64,000 nucleotides of DNA, taken from the NCBI RefSeq assembly GCF_002483235.1, contig NZ_DLHN01000009.1, forward strand, positions 62,001-126,000, in the 5' to 3' direction. The notes beneath the pieces were generated by a model. The model was not told the origin of the DNA. It saw only the letters and a list, made by a program, of their open reading frames with translations, and did not search any database. A program made the position numbers and the translations under genes. This document shows, piece by piece, positions 18,301-24,897 of this stretch (position 1 is the stretch's first letter; every line of letters starts with the position of its first letter). The DNA comes from Pedobacter glucosidilyticus (GTDB taxonomy: Bacteria > Bacteroidota > Bacteroidia > Sphingobacteriales > Sphingobacteriaceae).

Positions 18301-18735
18301 ACAGGTATTCAAATAGATGCTAATTCTGCTAATCGTGGTTTCGGATCATTTGAATGTTATGGATCTAATGATAATACAACATGGACTTTACTTTACGCTG
18401 TCTCAGGATTAACTTCTGCTGACTATCCTAGTAGTGTGGGCGTATTTAATTTTGAATCAAATGGAATGATGAATAGCTTCCGGGATAAAAAATTAATACT
18501 TGAGTCGAATTCATCAGACTTAAGCCTTTATCCTAATCCTACTTCCGGACTAATAAGAATCAACTTAGCTAATCATGAAGTTGCAAAAGTTAAGGTTTAC
18601 AATTTAGTTGGTAAATTAATTTACCAAGGTGAAACAAATCTTATTGATTTATCTAAAGAAGCTGACGGAATTTATTTATTTCAAGTAGAATATGATGATA
18701 TCATTAAAAATTTCAAAATAATTTTAAAACATTAA
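15394..18735 (+). CDS. Large secreted Asp-box protein with added Ig-like and discoidin-like domains and T9SS tail, paralog 3
   Basis: At 1113 residues this is the longest of the three paralogs. After a signal peptide ending FVSQAQ, the first ~785 residues are a close match to the 982-residue neighbour, with the same Asp boxes (SNDYGLSW, STNGGLNW, TKDKGNTW, SWDSGNSW). The shared linker is then replaced by a bacterial Ig domain (about 790-885: VAPTVSITSPSNGTTF, DSDGNITKVEFFNG) and an F5/8-type discoidin-like domain (about 887-1030: WRAFDTSLTSGWVV, SFECYGSNDNTTW), before a T9SS tail (YPNPTSGLIRINL). The extra domains suggest carbohydrate or surface binding. The gene arose by tandem duplication followed by domain acquisition. 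Confidence 0.85.
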   Translation: MKKLLSSLMMVSNLVFVSQAQEWENLNPGGGGQIQGITLDPNTPGRMFLNSDVEGNYRSNDYGLSWTYTGKDLIHHMSFVTAVEPGNSNRVYCGGIYGLSLSTNGGLNWSIPNWPMKGSAVATLVVDPSNANNIYVGNSWYIKDTQIGNQKVPVESTTGTRNIWITKDKGNTWQTINYEPVNGYKQCYTITIDPTNNSRVYLGAHSGLYKSTNGGTSFSKISFPSGMASCRGFDITPNGQFAYAVFTTDETVLPAQTNVYVAQVNNSSNTWAWSLIASPASSNGLYYASGVSTYYWKPMVDPRSTATQHKVILGCMSSNANSSQGLFEYTGAVSSNSVSGSWAMVFGQSGTNSFNYDMGWNAIAPQVRQYAYTPTSWPSRKVLIASQQSLYFGDPALANNTLNKYQVLSTEYIGTSGSYRTYKTRGFQSTVNFDGTGYRNYVAQGMADNRILESWDSGNSWTQESRPNGGQNCDYVDIIPANGSNPALVITAAGGGFGGVNDAADASHWGKYLSNPASPNDAWVSLETGISGLPTANSRTYGSTYNPQDFKNVIIATQNGLYETKDIYARMAGTGGAFTAIGPVAVSFKSGDVWFSSNGNVLFACTNNTLYKATRSTITGSWSFNTVTTSPAITGNFTYWVDGSTTYMSYSNGENVYLSVNEGPFSLILNRSQTLAINTEPWLGTWTNGDVMDLTFSGIAGYKKQIVLGSHVEDGKHGYCMLRGTINANNTVTWENWSGTFGTPNFMEVARLWDGKIVVQPKADNTTGIYYYAATRGAGLWRRELPTTTSSNVAPTVSITSPSNGTTFTQGATINLQANASDSDGNITKVEFFNGATKLGEDLSTPYTFSWTNITSGNYSITAKATDNSGATTTSSAINITVNAAYRYLRLTGLSTVSNDVTIQDITWLVGVNTYPNPKLSTDNGTITANVGTTPWRAFDTSLTSGWVVLQSFPAIITVDLGSGVAVAPTGIQIDANSANRGFGSFECYGSNDNTTWTLLYAVSGLTSADYPSSVGVFNFESNGMMNSFRDKKLILESNSSDLSLYPNPTSGLIRINLANHEVAKVKVYNLVGKLIYQGETNLIDLSKEADGIYLFQVEYDDIIKNFKIILKH

Positions 18736-18746
18736 ATCACCATAAG

Positions 18747-18870
18747 GAGGATGTCTCGGAAAGCTATGTTTGCCATCTTGAAAGCTTAATATTGGCCTTG
18801 CTGGAAATTAAAGAAGAATAATAACAAGACTTTGCTTTACCAGAAACAAATTGCGATAAGAGACATCCTC
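18747..18870. repeat. 124-bp element bounded by 11-bp perfect inverted repeats
   Basis: GAGGATGTCTC at 18747-18757 is exactly inverted as GAGACATCCTC at 18860-18870. The ends resemble those of the element at 43171-43285 (GAGGCTGTCTC). The interior encodes nothing recognisable. It may be a small non-autonomous mobile element, or a hairpin acting as a 3' processing signal for the preceding gene. Confidence 0.55.
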
Positions 18871-19069
18871 ATTTTTCTTCTATTAAATCTGGAAAGATCT
18901 TAATATATATTAAATATTCAGTCGCTATAATACAGCTCAACTATTCTAAATAATCCTCAAATGAAGTAAAAGTTCTGTGTTTGAAAACAGTGTAAAGTGC
19001 TGATGGTAACTAAAAGCTATTGTAAAGCCAGAACAGTATTAACCAAATAACTGTAAAGCTTTTTCAGGA

Positions 19070-19225
19070 CAAGACAGGGGTCTTCTCCCAGACATATTCG
19101 GGAGTTCTTCGGGAAAACACCCCTATTTCCCGAACAAGTCTCGAAGAGGTCTCGAACAAGTCTGCAAAAAGACTGGCAAAAGCCAGCAAATGGCGGCAAC
19201 TGACGGCAAAATCCGGCAAAATAGA
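19070..19225. repeat. Degenerate tandem repeats in a gene-free stretch
   Basis: The first half contains reiterated CGAACAAGTCT/CGAAGAGGTCT units together with TTCGGGA/TCCCGAA inverted pairs. The second half (about 19176-19222) has roughly five ten-base units based on GGCAAAATCC. Short frames crossing it read as low-complexity Cys/Phe-rich peptides and are not believable genes. The rest of 18871-19499 holds no gene. Confidence 0.6.
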
Positions 19226-19407
19226 ACTTGTGTATTGACTTTAATTTTTCCAAATCGCATCTTTAGCAGGTGGAAATTTAAATCATCCTCCATGTGGTAA
19301 ATATAGGTGTGAAGGAGCAACAAATGCTTCTTTCAATACCTTAACAGGTTTAATATGCTTTAGAAATTTAAAAAAGATTCTTAAATCATCACTTTGTGTA
19401 AGGCTAT

Positions 19408-19451
19408 AAGCAGAGTAGTCGAAGTAGAATACCCTGCTTCGACTCTGCTTG
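19408..19451. repeat. Palindromic intergenic repeat
   Basis: AGCAGAGTAGTCGAAG is inverted by CTTCGACTCTGCT with one mismatch and a short loop, which makes a strong hairpin in either strand. Its core CGACTCTGCT resembles CGACTCCGCT in the element at 43171-43289, so the two probably belong to the same repeat family. It lies downstream of araA, whose transcript it could end. Confidence 0.55.
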
Positions 19452-19499
19452 ACGTGATAAATACCATCTCGAAGACAGTATTTTTTTCTGGAAAATCAC

Positions 19500-20990
19500 C
19501 TATTTATAATAAACCTCATTCCATCTCAATTCATTTTTGAATTGATATAAGTTGGTGTCTTTTCCTATTAAAACAAACTCAACATCAGCAATTTCTGCAA
19601 AACTTTGGATATGCTCTGCCGTTAAGTTTTGGCTGTAACAAGTATGGTGTGCGCCCCCAGCTAAAATCCATGCGGCACAACCTGTATACATATCTGGCTG
19701 TGGTTTCCATAAAACTCTTGCTACTGGTAATTTTGGTAAATCATGTTCTGGCGCAATAGCATCAACCTCGTTCACTAAAATCCTAAAACGGTTACCCATA
19801 TCAACAACAGAAACGTTAATAGCAGGGCCTGCTGCCGAGTTAAACACCAAACGTACAGGATCTGCTTTACCACCAATCCCTAATGGATGAATCTCGCATT
19901 TTGGCTTAGCATCAGCAATAGAAGGGCAAATTTCTAACATATGTGAACCTAAAACCTGAGGATTAGCTGGATCAAAATGGTAGGTATAATCTTCCATAAA
20001 AGAATTACCGCCTTTTAAACCAGTACCCATCACCTTCATGGTGCGTACTAAAGCAGCTGTTTTCCAATCGCCCTCGCCGGCAAAACCAAAACCTTTTGCC
20101 ATTAACCTTTGAGAAGCTATACCAGGCAATTGCTTCATGCCATGTAAATCTTCAAAAGTATCTGTAAAAGCAGTAAAACCACCATCAGTTAAAAAGCGTT
20201 CTAAACCTAACTCTATTTTAGCTGCATCTCTTAATGATTGATGTTGCGCACCACCTTTCAGTAAGCTCTCCATCAACTGGTAGCTATCACCATATTCTTG
20301 AATAAGCTTATCTACTTCTGCATCAGAAACGGTATCAATAACTTTTACCAAATCACCAATACCATAACCGTTTACTTGGTAGCCAAATTTAATTTCTGCC
20401 TCAACTTTATCGCCATCAGTAACCGCTACATAACGCATATTATCACCAAAACGGGCAACTTTGGTTTGGTTAGAGTCTTTCCAGGCAGCGGCAACACGAG
20501 CCCAATCGCCAATTTGAGCGATGACATTTTCATCTTCCCAATGGCCAACTACAACTTTACGGTTGATACGCATACGCGAAACCATGAAACCAAACTCTCT
20601 ATCCCCATGGGCACTTTGATTAAGGTTCATGAAATCCATATCTATATTAGCCCAAGGAATATCACGATTGAACTGTGTATGTAAGTGTAGCATGGGTTTT
20701 TGCAATACTTTTAAACCACCAATCCACATTTTGGCCGGCGAGAAAGTATGCATCCAAGCAATAATACCAATACAATTATCGGTTACGTTTGCCTGTTGGC
20801 AGATGTTAAAAATCTCATCTGGAGATTTCACTGTAGGCTTAAAAACTACCCTTACCGGGATAGTAATTACTTTGTTTAATGATTCTGCAATAATTTGCGA
20901 ATGCTGTGCTACTTGCTTTAGTGTTTCTTCGCCATATAAATCTTGGCTACCTGTAATAAACCAAAGCTCAAATTTTTTTAAATCTATCAT
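19500..20990 (-). CDS. araA: L-arabinose isomerase
   Basis: AraA converts L-arabinose to L-ribulose, the first step of arabinose catabolism, in the cytoplasm with manganese. The 496-residue length is normal for the family. Clear family segments are FWFITGSQDLYGEE-like at the N-terminus (ELWFITGSQDLYGEETL), GIIAWMHTFSPAKMWI at about 93-108, FGFAGEGDWKTAA near 304 with the catalytic glutamate, and the metal-binding histidine region DPANPQVLGSHMLE. It is the last gene of the araB-araD-araA order. The 129-base gap to araD contains a palindromic repeat. Confidence 0.97.
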   Translation of the reverse strand: MIDLKKFELWFITGSQDLYGEETLKQVAQHSQIIAESLNKVITIPVRVVFKPTVKSPDEIFNICQQANVTDNCIGIIAWMHTFSPAKMWIGGLKVLQKPMLHLHTQFNRDIPWANIDMDFMNLNQSAHGDREFGFMVSRMRINRKVVVGHWEDENVIAQIGDWARVAAAWKDSNQTKVARFGDNMRYVAVTDGDKVEAEIKFGYQVNGYGIGDLVKVIDTVSDAEVDKLIQEYGDSYQLMESLLKGGAQHQSLRDAAKIELGLERFLTDGGFTAFTDTFEDLHGMKQLPGIASQRLMAKGFGFAGEGDWKTAALVRTMKVMGTGLKGGNSFMEDYTYHFDPANPQVLGSHMLEICPSIADAKPKCEIHPLGIGGKADPVRLVFNSAAGPAINVSVVDMGNRFRILVNEVDAIAPEHDLPKLPVARVLWKPQPDMYTGCAAWILAGGAHHTCYSQNLTAEHIQSFAEIADVEFVLIGKDTNLYQFKNELRWNEVYYK

Positions 20991-21004
20991 TTTTGATGTT
21001 TTTG

Positions 21005-21061
21005 CCTCACCCTAAATCCCTCTCCTCCTAGGGAGTCCCGTTGGGACGAAGGAGAGGGACT
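21005..21061. repeat. Palindromic intergenic repeat between araD and araA
   Basis: CCTCACCCTAAATCCCTCTCC is followed by a nested hairpin GTCCC-GTT-GGGAC and then GGAGAGGGACTT, so the outer CCCTCTCC pairs with GGAGAGGG. The same motif recurs around 48638-48757. It may modulate araA translation or transcript stability. Confidence 0.65.
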
Positions 21062-21119
21062 TCCATGGCTTGTATATTATTTATAATTTGTTTAATAAAT
21101 TCTATTGTCTAGTATCTAA

Positions 21120-21818
21120 CTATTGCCCATAATAAGAGCCTTCGCCATGCTTACGGTCGTAATGTTTGTTAATTAAAGCGTCTTTTAATTTTGGCACTTG
21201 CGGATTAATTTGCTCTGTTAAATACGCCATACGAGCTATTTCTTCTAAAACAGCACTGTTATGCACAGCTTTATCAGCCGTTTTACCCCAAGTAAAAGGT
21301 GCGTGGTTTCCTACCAGAATCATCTCTACATCGCTATTACTTAAGCCTCTTTCTTTTAAGCAATTGATGATTTGGAAGCCTGTTTCATATTCGTAATTAC
21401 CTTTAATCATTTCATCACTCATTGGCGGAGCACATGGAATATCGCAAGTGGTATAATCTGCATGGGTAGTACCATAAATTGGAATATCTCTTTGAGATTG
21501 CGCCCAAGCTGTGGCGTAAGTAGAATGCGTATGTACAACGCTATTGATATTATCCCAATGCTTGTATAAAACAGCATGTGTTTTAGTATCTGATGAAGGT
21601 CTTAAATCTCCGGCAACGGTATTCCCATCAAAATCTACAATCACCATTTGCTCTACCTTTAGTTTGGTATAATCTACCCCGCTAGGTTTAATCGCAAAAA
21701 CACCTAAATCTCTATCTGCAACGCTTACATTTCCAAAAGTAAAAATCACCAGATTTAACTCGGGTAAACGCATATTAGCTAAATAAGCCTCTTCTTGTAT
21801 TTTTCTATATTTATCCAT
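21120..21818 (-). CDS. araD: L-ribulose-5-phosphate 4-epimerase
   Basis: AraD interconverts L-ribulose 5-phosphate and D-xylulose 5-phosphate, linking arabinose to the pentose phosphate pathway. The 232-residue class II aldolase-like protein shows the zinc-binding histidines in VVHTHSTYATAWAQ (about 94-107) and a third in GNHAPFTWG. It also has the substrate-binding GNVSVADRD and KPSGVDY segments and the HADYTTCDIPCAPPMSDEMI block. It sits between araB (32 bases upstream) and araA, in an evident operon. Confidence 0.96.
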   Translation of the reverse strand: MDKYRKIQEEAYLANMRLPELNLVIFTFGNVSVADRDLGVFAIKPSGVDYTKLKVEQMVIVDFDGNTVAGDLRPSSDTKTHAVLYKHWDNINSVVHTHSTYATAWAQSQRDIPIYGTTHADYTTCDIPCAPPMSDEMIKGNYEYETGFQIINCLKERGLSNSDVEMILVGNHAPFTWGKTADKAVHNSAVLEEIARMAYLTEQINPQVPKLKDALINKHYDRKHGEGSYYGQ

Positions 21819-21850
21819 TTTTATCGGTTTTCAGTTACCGGTTATGTAGT

Positions 21851-23521
21851 TTAGTTACCTTCTATAAAAGCTCCCATCGCTTTATATTTTTCGTATCGAG
21901 CTTGGTAAAGCGCAACATTTTCTTGATTAGGGAAATATTCATCGCTAAAACCATGTCCCATAGCTTCCATAGCATTTTCTACAGTTGGATAAAATCCAGC
22001 TACAGTTGCTGCAAACATTGCTGCACCTAAAGCACAAGTTTGGTCCGATTGATGGATTCTGATGGGCATATTCATCACATCAGCCATTACTTGCATAATG
22101 TAAGCCGATTTTTTAGCTACACCACCTAAACCAATTAAGCCTTTAACAGGGATGCCTTGCTCTATAAAACGATCTACAATTTTCTTTGCACCAAAGCAAG
22201 TAGCCTCTACCAAAGCTTTAAACATGGCAGGCGCATCAGTACCTAAATCTAAACCCCAGAAAGCTCCTTTTAATTCTTGATTAGCATCAGGTGTTCTTCT
22301 TCCGTTTAACCAATCTATCGCTAATTCATCTTTCACATCAAGCGGCAGGGCTGCAGCAGCCTTACTAAGTTTAATGATGATTTGCTCGTTATATTCTTCT
22401 CTTAACTTTTCTTTTTGCTCATCAGAAATGGTATTTGTATCAGCTAATATTTGCTCTAATGGCCATTTTAACATTTTTTGGAACCATGCATAAGCATCGC
22501 CAAAGGCAGACTGACCAGCTTCTAAACCACTCATGCCTGGGATGATAGAACCATTTACTTGTCCGCAAATACCTTTCACTAATTTACCAGTCATCTCAGC
22601 AGAAGGAGCTACCAACATATCGCAGGTAGAAGTTCCCATTACTTTACTTAAATGATAAGGCTCTATTTGCCCACCTACAGCACCCATGTGTGCATCAAAA
22701 GCTCCAATTCCGATTTTAACATCAGTACTCAAACCTAATTTTTGAGCCCACTCTGCACTAAGTGTACCAGCAGCTTCTGAAGCTGGTAAAACTTCTTGAG
22801 AAACTCTTTCTCTTAAACCTTTTAAAAGAGGATCTAAAGAGGTAAAGAATTCTTCTGGCGGAAAACCATTAAATTCTTCGGCCCAAAGTGCTTTGTGACC
22901 AGCCGCACAAACGCCTCTTTTTAATGCTGAGACATGTTGAGCACCAGTTAATAAAAACGGAATCCAATCGCAATGCTCTACCCAAGAAAAAGCAGTATTT
23001 TTTATGCTTTCATCAACCCTTAAGGTTCTTAATATTTTAGCCCAAAACCATTCTGAGGAGTAAATACCACCAACATATTTTAAGTAATTGGTATCAAATT
23101 TTTCTGCGTGTTTATTTATCTCAGCAGCTTCTTTTAATGCGGTATGGTCTTTCCAAAGGATAAACATCGCATTGGGGTTTTCTGCAAACTCTGGTGTTAA
23201 AGCCAAAGGCACACCCTGCTCATTAACTGCGACAGGCGTAGAGCCTGTAGTATCAATAGAAATTGCTTTTACTTGTTGTGCTATTTCAATACCCACTTGG
23301 CTAAGGCAAGATGTTATGGTATGTTCAAGACCTTCTACGTAATCTAGCGGGTGTTGCCTGAATTGGTTTTGAGCAGGATTACAATATAATCCTTTCTTCC
23401 ATCTAGGATAATAAAAAACAGCTGTTGAACAAATAGTTCCGTTAGAGGCATCTACCAAAACAGAACGTACAGAATCTGTTCCATAATCTACCCCGATAAC
23501 ATATTTACCTTGACTCATCAT
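21851..23521 (-). CDS. araB: Ribulokinase
   Basis: AraB phosphorylates L-ribulose. The 556-residue FGGY-family kinase begins with the ATP-binding strand YVIGVDYGTDSVRSVLVDA and has the AISIDTTGSTPVAVNE segment near residue 88. The C-terminal ATPase half carries GLDLGTDAPAMFKALVEATCFGAKKI and GGVAKKSAYIMQVMADVMNMPI. It heads the araB-araD-araA transcription unit. Two related upstream direct repeats at 23547-23567 and 23575-23595 may bind an arabinose regulator; no regulator gene is in the window. The second ATG of the MMSQ start is equally possible. Confidence 0.96.
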   Translation of the reverse strand: MMSQGKYVIGVDYGTDSVRSVLVDASNGTICSTAVFYYPRWKKGLYCNPAQNQFRQHPLDYVEGLEHTITSCLSQVGIEIAQQVKAISIDTTGSTPVAVNEQGVPLALTPEFAENPNAMFILWKDHTALKEAAEINKHAEKFDTNYLKYVGGIYSSEWFWAKILRTLRVDESIKNTAFSWVEHCDWIPFLLTGAQHVSALKRGVCAAGHKALWAEEFNGFPPEEFFTSLDPLLKGLRERVSQEVLPASEAAGTLSAEWAQKLGLSTDVKIGIGAFDAHMGAVGGQIEPYHLSKVMGTSTCDMLVAPSAEMTGKLVKGICGQVNGSIIPGMSGLEAGQSAFGDAYAWFQKMLKWPLEQILADTNTISDEQKEKLREEYNEQIIIKLSKAAAALPLDVKDELAIDWLNGRRTPDANQELKGAFWGLDLGTDAPAMFKALVEATCFGAKKIVDRFIEQGIPVKGLIGLGGVAKKSAYIMQVMADVMNMPIRIHQSDQTCALGAAMFAATVAGFYPTVENAMEAMGHGFSDEYFPNQENVALYQARYEKYKAMGAFIEGN

Positions 23522-23546
23522 TAAAGACTTTGTGATTTATAATTGA

Positions 23547-23595
23547 GTGTGCAAAATACAATTTATTTTATTAAGTGTAAAAATAACATTTATAT
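23547..23595 (-). promoter_or_regulatory. Paired direct repeats upstream of araB, candidate operator
   Basis: Two copies of a sequence of the form GTGTnnAAAATAnCAnTTTAT start 28 bases apart, GTGTGCAAAATACAATTTAT at 23547 and GTGTAAAAATAACATTTATA at 23575. They lie 26-75 bases before the araB start, a sensible place for an operator of the arabinose genes. Confidence 0.35.
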
Positions 23596-23633
23596 ATTTT
23601 TCTAAGCATTATTAACTTCTAAAAAGCAATTTT

Positions 23634-24281
23634 TTAAAAAAGATTTAGGTTTTGATAATTATCAGTAAAAGTTAAGATGTTACTATAAGTGTTAAAATCA
23701 GCAGGCTCGTGTAAGGTAGTAAGCACAACACTTTTCATATTGGCACTTTGTGCTGCTTCAACACCTTTTGGCGCATCTTCAAAAACTACGCAAGCGCTTG
23801 GCGATACCCCTAAAAGTTCTGCTCCTTTTAAAAAAGTTTCTGGATGTGGTTTACTTAAAGCAACATCATTGGCACTTACAATAACCGGGAAATATTCGCG
23901 GATATGTAGATTATCCAAAATAAAATCAATATTAAAAGGTATAGCCGCAGAGCCAATAGCCATTTTGATACCTTTTGATTTAGCTTTTTCTAAATAATCT
24001 CCCAAACCATCAATAAGTTTCATGTGTGCTTTATACTCGGCTTGGTAGCGTTGTTCTTTTTCCATAGAAAGCTTATTCATTTGCTCTTGAGTGAAATAGC
24101 CTTTACCAAAAACACGCTCTAGCAATTCCTGGTTTTTGCCGTACATCTGTAAAACGGTTTCTTCAAAAGTGATATCGGCTTTTAAATCGTTAGTTAAAAT
24201 ATCATACCATGCTCTGGCATGAAACTGCATATCATCTATAATGGTTCCGTTTAAATCAAATAAATAAGCCTGATACTCCAT
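23634..24281 (-). CDS. HAD-superfamily hydrolase, beta-phosphoglucomutase/phosphatase-like, with altered motif I
   Basis: The 215-residue protein has the HAD fold with a helical cap after motif I. Motif II is IGSAAIP (about 106-112). Motif III is the lysine in SKPHPETFLKGAELLGV (about 143-160), and motif IV is VFEDAPKGVEAAQSA. Motif I reads FDLNGTIIDD, so the second aspartate of the usual DxDGT is Asn11. That aspartate is the general acid/base in phosphatases and phosphoglucomutases, so chemistry may differ. The gene lies 112 bases upstream of araB on the same strand and could share its regulation, perhaps dephosphorylating stray sugar phosphates, but this is inference. Confidence 0.82.
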   Translation of the reverse strand: MEYQAYLFDLNGTIIDDMQFHARAWYDILTNDLKADITFEETVLQMYGKNQELLERVFGKGYFTQEQMNKLSMEKEQRYQAEYKAHMKLIDGLGDYLEKAKSKGIKMAIGSAAIPFNIDFILDNLHIREYFPVIVSANDVALSKPHPETFLKGAELLGVSPSACVVFEDAPKGVEAAQSANMKSVVLTTLHEPADFNTYSNILTFTDNYQNLNLF

Positions 24282-24338
24282 ATCTCAAAAATTTTAAAAG
24301 GCTAATTTAAGCTTAAGGTTTAAATTAGAAGATATTGT

Positions 24339-24369
24339 TCTGTAAAATTGAAAGAATTAATTAGTTTTG
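24339..24369 (+). promoter_or_regulatory. Promoter of tRNA-Ser
   Basis: TCTG at 24339-24342 is followed by exactly 19 bases and TAGTTTTG at 24362-24369, close to the TTTG-N19-TAnnTTTG consensus. Transcription would start near 24375, about 15 bases before the tRNA. Confidence 0.6.
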
Positions 24370-24390
24370 CATCCCCCGAGAGGGAAAATA

Positions 24391-24477
24391 GGAGAGGTGT
24401 CTGAGTGGTCGAAAGAGCAAGCCTGGAAAGTTTGTATACTGGCAACGGTATCGTGGGTTCGAATCCCACCTTCTCCG
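24391..24477 (+). tRNA. tRNA-Ser (anticodon GGA)
   Basis: The 87-base sequence folds as a class II tRNA. The acceptor stem is GGAGAGG paired with CTTCTCC, the anticodon stem CAAGC/GTTTG encloses loop CTGGAAA with anticodon GGA, a long variable arm follows, and the T-arm is GTGGGTTCGAATCCCAC. The discriminator base is G and the CCA end is not encoded. It decodes UCC and UCU. Confidence 0.96.
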
Positions 24478-24493
24478 CACAATTTTAAAAATT

Positions 24494-24524
24494 AGCCTTT
24501 AATGTAATGTTAGAGGCTTTTTTT
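24494..24524 (+). terminator. Intrinsic terminator after tRNA-Ser
   Basis: AGCCT at 24494-24498 pairs with AGGCT at 24514-24518, followed by seven T. It begins 17 bases after the tRNA. Confidence 0.7.
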
Positions 24525-24897
24525 ATTGGAGTTTTAATTTAATGATGCAACTAGTGGTGAATTGTTTGCTTAAATAGCAGTCTACTTGAGCCAATGAAGA
24601 TGATTAATCGGCTTAATAGTTTTATCCCATTACCATAATTATATTTGTACCATTGTACCTCAAAAACATTTACTTGAATTAAGTCTACCCTTATATTGAA
24701 TCTTTTAAAGCCCTTTACTTTATAGCTAATGAGTACTTTTAAAATTTAAACTTATTTCACCCTTGTATAAATTTATATTTTTGAGTGAGGAATCATTATT
24801 GCAGAAGGCGCTGGGCGGTCAGTTAAATATCAATTAGCAATATCATAGTTTATTTACTTTATATAAATACAATTTTATCTTTATCCAATTATAAAAG
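24525..24897 (+). promoter_or_regulatory. Gene-free stretch before the TonB-dependent receptor, with candidate promoters
   Basis: No gene is visible. Two exact TAnnTTTG elements occur, TATATTTG at 24640-24647 and TATTTTTG at 24776-24783. The second has TTTC 17 bases upstream and would give a 5' untranslated region of about 110 bases. Neither has a perfect TTTG partner, so both are tentative. Confidence 0.4.

Noticed and set aside
6804..18735. Assignment of the Asp-box proteins as GH74 xyloglucanases
   Set aside because: Asp-box repeats are also found in sialidases, sortilins and non-enzymatic propellers, and I could not identify the catalytic aspartates.
18747..18870. Considered as an intact insertion sequence
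   Set aside because: The element is far too short to encode a transposase, and no target-site duplication could be made out.
19017..19323. Two overlapping minus-strand frames of 66-78 codons in the repeat region
   Set aside because: Their translations are Cys/Phe-rich products of short tandem DNA repeats and shift frame with them, so they are not credible genes.
20298..21015. Two 128-codon plus-strand frames opposite araA
   Set aside because: Both are antisense to conserved araA coding sequence and have no domain features or start context.
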